DNA from: Dipteronia dyeriana | Taxonomy: Eukaryota > Streptophyta > Magnoliopsida > Sapindales > Sapindaceae | DNA: 64,000 nt | Assembly (NCBI GenBank): GCA_032871835.1 | Contig: CM065297.1 | Location: 24,933,598 to 24,997,597, forward strand | Direction of reading: 5' to 3' | Shown here: one piece after another, positions 59,170-64,000 of the stretch | How positions within the stretch are numbered: the first letter of the stretch is position 1 | How the letters are laid out: the number at the start of each line of letters is the position of its first letter | Notes under the pieces: model-generated | Databases searched by the model: none | What the model saw: only the letters and a program-made list of their open reading frames with translations | What the model was told of the DNA's origin: nothing | Translations under genes and position numbers: made by a program

Positions 59170-60036
59170 TGTTGACGTTGATTTATAGATTGTATCAGAA
59201 AAGCCAACAAGGATTGGATTTCTGCTGTGATTTTCAAAGAGAAAGAGAAAGAGAAAGTAACCAAGACACTAGTTTTTTACGTGGTAAAACTCCGATGACC
59301 GGAGAAACCTCCACGGGTGGTTGAATGATCAACTGAGCCAAAATCCACTATGAATTTATAATGTTACAAGCTCTCGATATCTATTTTTTCTCTCTGTATT
59401 TTTATATGATTGTTGTCTATATCTTTTTGGCGAGATTTTGGGTCTATTTATATGTTTATAGAACCCTAATCTGCTTTGTATAGATCTTTGTATTTAATTG
59501 CAATTATTTACTTGTTTGAAGCTGATTGTCTTCTTTCCTGTTTCGGAGCCTTATATTGAGATCGAATGAGACTATAGTAATATAGTCCAATTATGACTTA
59601 TTTCCTTATATAAGAGCGTAGTATTTTTAAAGACATAAAGTTGTTGTCTGATTGGGAACCCATCCAGCTCAGTATTCTGTTCTCTTTGAGATCCCTTATT
59701 GATATTGATATTGATATTTTCGTGTATTTAATGACCTAATCCGTATGAACTAAGCACTAGACTTTTTATTCAGTTTTCTTCATATTTATCCCGAGCAAGG
59801 ATTATACTCGCTGGTCCCGAGTGTCGTTAACTGATCCCGAGTGTCGTTAACTGATCCCGAGTAGTATATAACGTTGATTGACCATGAGTAGGTTTTATTC
59901 AACATCTGCTTACTCGGGTTTTCTCTTCTTCAGCGATGTCTTGTAGGATATTTTTTAAATGTCTATTCGGATGTCCACCTGGCAATTTATCCTCTTTGTT
60001 GATGACGTGTGCGTACGATAAAATTCACATATGACA
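59170..60036 (-). repeat. 5' LTR of right Tat element
   Basis: 867 bp with TGTTGACG...TATGACA ends on the plus strand. A unit CTGATCCCGAGTGTCGTTAA is repeated near 59815-59860, unlike the other LTR. Confidence 0.95.
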
Positions 60037-60041
60037 ATAAT

Positions 60042-61388
60042 GAAATTAATATTTCTGTCAAAATTATAATTATTCCAAAAAACATTTTAATTTAATAAAA
60101 TATTCATAAATAAAGGTAACCTAATTACATGTTTCACTAACCTAATGCGCTTGAAATTGGTAAGTTAATTAATTTTTATTTTTATAAAAAAAATTGACCC
60201 AACAAGCAAAAAGAATTATTGTATCTTGATCACATGTGTGTTTCGAATATCATTAATCAAGTATACATGTTATTACACCGGGTCACTTGTTTCGGTGGTT
60301 TTTAATACTTCAAAATGAAAGCTCTAATGCTCTGACCAGCATTCCTGTGTGTGGAGACCCATTAAATTGGAGTTACATTCCCCGTATCCGGATGACTGAT
60401 GAGTGACGAGTACATGTCATTTTCTTGCAAATCTTTACAATATTTATAGCTTATAAATATATCTAATGGCAGTCGATGTCACGTGTCATGTCCATCGATC
60501 GTTCTTCTTTCAACCAACCTGCATGTCGTCTGGTGAGTGGTTGTTTATCATTGAAGAAAGTAGGCAACACTAGTGCCACGAACAACTAGCACCTGGTGAC
60601 CGAATATACCAAACGGAGATCCATTCCTTTTTTTTTTTTCTAAAGAAACAAACCGCTCCACGCAGGGAGGGCACACATTAAACCAACGATTGTTTGAAAC
60701 GAGAGTCGGAGCTTACTTGGCTAAACCATGAACCGTCGCATTACACATCAGAACATGGCCGATCGAGCAATTGGACAAGGCCCGTAGAATCTCATTTGTC
60801 ATCTTAGATTTTTCTATCAATCCGGAATTTTTGGACCAATTAAAATTGTGAGTTTAACTTGTAGCAACATAGCAGCCGAGAATTTTGAAAAAGAAAATAG
60901 AATTATTCATATTTTTCTACTTTTAATTTCTTTAACTTATTGTATTGTTGGTTAATTCGTGGAAGTTGCTAACTTTCTCAATTATTCAATTAGCTTTCTA
61001 AATGAAAACCGTTAAAGCACGTTACTTTTTAACATAATTAGTAGTGCATCTCCCTTCAAAAGTGGTGATGAGAGGTTTGAGTCCACCATATATATTTTTT
61101 AATTCTGTGTGGAGAGTTTTCTTCCGATTTGTGGAAGTAGTTATCCAGACCGTTAAAAAAAATCAAAACCGTTAACAAATATACGAGACCTATATAAGAA
61201 TTAAAAAATTTAAGGCTTTAACTGTTAGGAACATCTCCAATGCAAAAGTGGTTTGCATATAAAAAATCGTTGGCATAGCAACAATGTCAAGAGATTTGCT
61301 TCCTATATAGCATAAAGATATACTTGATAGACAATCAACTCAAAATTTGGTCTCCAATATTTCTATTTAAAACACATTTATTTTAAAG
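60042..61388. other. Intergenic with LINE RNase H-like remnant
   Basis: On the minus strand at about 60640-60800 a frame reads HVLMCNATVHGLAK, a stop, then NNRWFNVCPPCV. The spacing resembles the end of the RNase H domain of plant LINEs. Otherwise AT-rich with no gene recognised. Confidence 0.4.
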
Positions 61389-61724
61389 GATAATTATCTC
61401 GGTGGCCATCAACTCTTGTCACCACTATCAAAATGGTCACCGGATGGGGAATTGGTTTCAAAATGATCATTTTAGGTAAACAATGTTACACTAATGGTCA
61501 TCCCATCCAATTTCATCCAATCCCATCCAATTTCATCCAATCACATCCAATGAGTGGCATTTTAGTAAATAAGGGGATGTCATTAATTTATTTTATATAT
61601 TTTTTGGAAATCATTTTTTTCTTTTGATTTTTGAAACAAATAATTATATTTAATGTGTGTATATACGTATATCACATCCCAAACATATACATACATACAT
61701 ACATACACATACACACACACACAC

Positions 61725-61760
<36 letters not shown>

Positions 61761-62123
61761 CTTTTCAACTTATCTCAAATATACTTTTAGAATTTTAATC
61801 TTTTCAAAAAAGAATTTTATATACATACATATATATATATATACATGTTTGATATATATGTTATAAGTATATACATGCACTAAATATAATTATTTGTTTC
61901 AAAAAACAAAAGAAAATTTGATTTCCAAAAAATATCTAAAATAAATTAATGGCATCCCCTTATTTACCAAAATGCCACTTATTGGATGGAATTGGATGGA
62001 ATTGAATGGAATGGTCATTAGTGTAACATTGTTTACTAAAACTGGTGATTTTGAAACCAATTCCTCATCCAGTGGCCATTTTGATAGTGGTGACAAGAGT
62101 TGATGGTCACCGAGGTAATTATC
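61389..62123. mobile_element. Foldback (MITE-like) element with long inverted arms
   Basis: 735 bp. Left arm 61389 to about 61673 and right arm about 61859-62123 are inverted near-copies; outer end GATAATTATCTCGGTGGCC pairs with GGTCACCGAGGTAATTATC. The loop holds CA and AT microsatellites. No transposase. The RNA would fold into a hairpin of about 265-285 bp. Confidence 0.9.
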
Positions 62124-62646
62124 TTTTACTTTAATAACGTGTCTAATTTTTTGTTCCATTTTTTATTTTTATTTTAATTCCATACCAAAAATAGATGAAA
62201 TTTAATATTAATTTTAAATATTAACTTGCTGAATAAACTGAAAAAATAGTTGTGAAACAGGCAGTCTGAAAGTAGACAGTCATGTTAACAATGTCTATTT
62301 TTTTTTACCACATCAGCGTGATGTTGAATATACACAATTGCATTGGAGATACATTTTTTAATAGACCGTCTATTTAGTATTTTTTTTTTTTTACAAACTA
62401 CTCTTGCATTGAAAATGTTCTAAATTCATCTAAGGCTTTAAAAAGAGGAAATTACAAGAAATGATCATAAAATTTATCGGTTTATTGTTTTTAGCCAAAT
62501 ATTTGTTTTTTATTATACTCATCATTTTTAGGCTTGAACCAACAAGTATACCCTTCCTTTTGTCATTATTTCACCCAAAATTTCCCCCCAAAATTTTCAT
62601 CTCTCTTATTTCCAAGTCCCTCCATTTTGTTTTTCATTTCATATAT

Positions 62647-62682
<36 letters not shown>

Positions 62683-63567
62683 TTGTGTGTTGAAATCAAA
62701 CGAACTAGGCAAGATCAACTTCATTTCTATTCGCTTATGGGCAAGACCAAGTGGCAACGACGACGATAAGACGAAATCGTAAGAAATTTCTAGGTAAGAA
62801 ATTTCTACTGTGAAGAAGAAGAAGATCACCGTGAAGATGAAGAAAACCACTGTGAAGAAGACAACCACCGTCTAAAATTTTCTGCTGAAAAGAATAATTT
62901 TTTATTCGTCAACATTTCAACATTTCTGCTCATCTAGATCTGAAACCCAGCAATAATTTTATGTGTGTGTCTCTCTATCTCTCATGAATTAGATCTCTCT
63001 CTTGTGAAGTAGATCCGGAGCCAAAAAATGTGAAGATGTAAAGATTATAAATCAGTATGATATGTTGAAAGATTACAGTCAAAGATTAGAAATCAATGCA
63101 AATATGTTGAAATCAACACGAATATTTTTATCTGTTGTTAATAGTATTTTTGTTAATTTAATCAAGTCAGGGATAATATGCAAATGCTTTCTTTTAATAT
63201 TGTTGTTGATTTTCTTATTGTTAGAAAGACACTTTATGCTACATGGATATTAGATATGTCCAGATCCAAGTAGGACCAAAACTTGGAAATAGCTTTTGTT
63301 TTTCTCATAACATTGCGCACATCTTTAAAATTCACCTACCTATTTAATTTTGTTTCAAGTTGACCATATAGATTATGATACAATCATGGATTCTCAATCT
63401 CATTGCTCATATGAGAAATTTATCGAGTAGATACATCTTTATATAGATGTTTAGTTAATCAATTGTCTCGTGTGATTTTGTTAAATAATTTTTTTTCCCC
63501 AAGTCTATTGGAGAACTTGTAAGATTTACGTTCTCTCTTTCATGGATTATATCTCTCTTGTGAAGTA
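62124..63567. other. Intergenic, no gene recognised
   Basis: Contains a (CT)n run near 62655-62690. A segment of about 25 bp (ATCTCTCTTGTGAAGTAGAT) occurs near both 62995 and 63550, which may mark the ends of an unclassified repeat. Confidence 0.5.
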
Positions 63568-64000
63568 GATTTCTAAACAAAAATCCAGTAGTTTTATATG
63601 TTAGAAGTTACATGCTAGTTGGTAATGAAGTTACATGTCAATTAATAATAAAGTTACATGCAAATTCATTTAATTACCATATTTGGAAGACTGATTTCAA
63701 AACAAAATTTCAGTAGTTTTACATGCTAGAAGTTACATATCAGTTGATAATGAAGTTATATGCTAGTTAATAATAAAGTTACTTGCCAGCTCATTTAATT
63801 ACCATATTTGAAAGACTGATTTCAAAATGAAATTCCAGTAGTTTTACATGCTAGAAGTTACATACCAGTTGGTAATGAAGTTACATGCTAGTTAATAATG
63901 AAGTTACATGCAGTTCATTTAATTACCATATTTGAAAGACCGATTTCAAAATGAAATTTCAGTAGTTTTATATGCTAGAAGTTACATGTAATAATGAAGT
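63568..64000. repeat. 124-125-bp satellite-like tandem array, running off the window
   Basis: The anchor AGTAGTTTTA recurs at 63587, 63712, 63837 and 63961, giving periods of 125, 125 and 124 bp. Within each unit GAAGTTACATGC-type sub-repeats recur every 25-30 bp. About 3.5 units are visible and the array continues past 64000. Confidence 0.92.

Larger units (their letters stand above)
48352..60036 (-). mobile_element. Complete Ty3/gypsy Tat-lineage LTR retrotransposon with antisense extra gene
   Basis: Total 11,685 bp. Target duplication ATAAT is at 48347-48351 and 60037-60041. On the minus strand it has the 5' LTR (60036-59170), PBS, gag, protease, RT-RNase H, a second RNase H, integrase, a tandem array, the antisense extra gene, a PPT (AAGGGGGTAT at 49256-49247) and the 3' LTR (49246-48352). 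RT before integrase defines Ty3/gypsy; the second RNase H and the extra gene point to Tat. Many in-frame stops show it is no longer autonomous. Confidence 0.95.

Noticed and set aside
63568..64000. CRISPR-like array
   Set aside because: Units are similar over their whole length with no unique spacers, and this is plant DNA; it is a satellite.

Overview
This 64-kb window is plant nuclear DNA, most likely from a eudicot. It is AT-rich, has a many-exon gene with GT-AG introns, plant-type Ty1/copia and Ty3/gypsy LTR retrotransposons, LINE and SINE remnants, MITE-like foldback elements and one integrated caulimovirid (plant pararetrovirus) fragment. I see no bacterial or organellar genes and no CRISPR array.

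The only clearly functional gene is a plastid starch branching enzyme of the SBE2 (class A) type. It lies on the minus strand from 44601 (ATG) to 16678 (TGA). I read 22 coding exons whose GT-AG junctions and phases all fit, giving 2565 nt and 854 residues with all GH13 catalytic residues present. The introns carry foreign DNA: a copia element of 5,961 bp in intron 10 (25531-31491), an endogenous caulimovirid fragment in intron 7 (about 34112-36830), an L1-like LINE fragment in intron 6, a tRNA-like SINE head and a minisatellite in intron 14, and several microsatellites.

The flanks are retrotransposon territory. Positions 1-4956 are the 3' part of a Tat-lineage Ty3/gypsy element whose pol lies off the left edge. 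Positions 6711-14944 hold a minus-strand copia element with very long LTRs; its 5' LTR is cut off where it meets a fragment of a SNU13 (15.5K / NHP2-like) gene. On the right, 48352-60036 is a complete but mutated Tat element with two LTRs, a PBS, a PPT, a dual RNase H pol and a 5-bp ATAAT target duplication. Both Tat copies carry an extra gene antisense to gag-pol, between pol and the 3' LTR. It has two short introns at the same positions and phases in both copies, so it was selected as a spliced gene before it decayed. Both copies also share a tandem array of about 40-60 bp units beside the 3' end of this gene.

From 60042 to 64000 the DNA is non-coding, with a LINE RNase H remnant, a 735-bp foldback element with arms of about 265-285 bp, and the start of a 124-125-bp satellite array that runs off the window. 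The region upstream of SBE2 (about 45.2-48.1 kb) holds a 238-bp tandem duplication, GGTTCC-type hexamer repeats and another MITE-like foldback.
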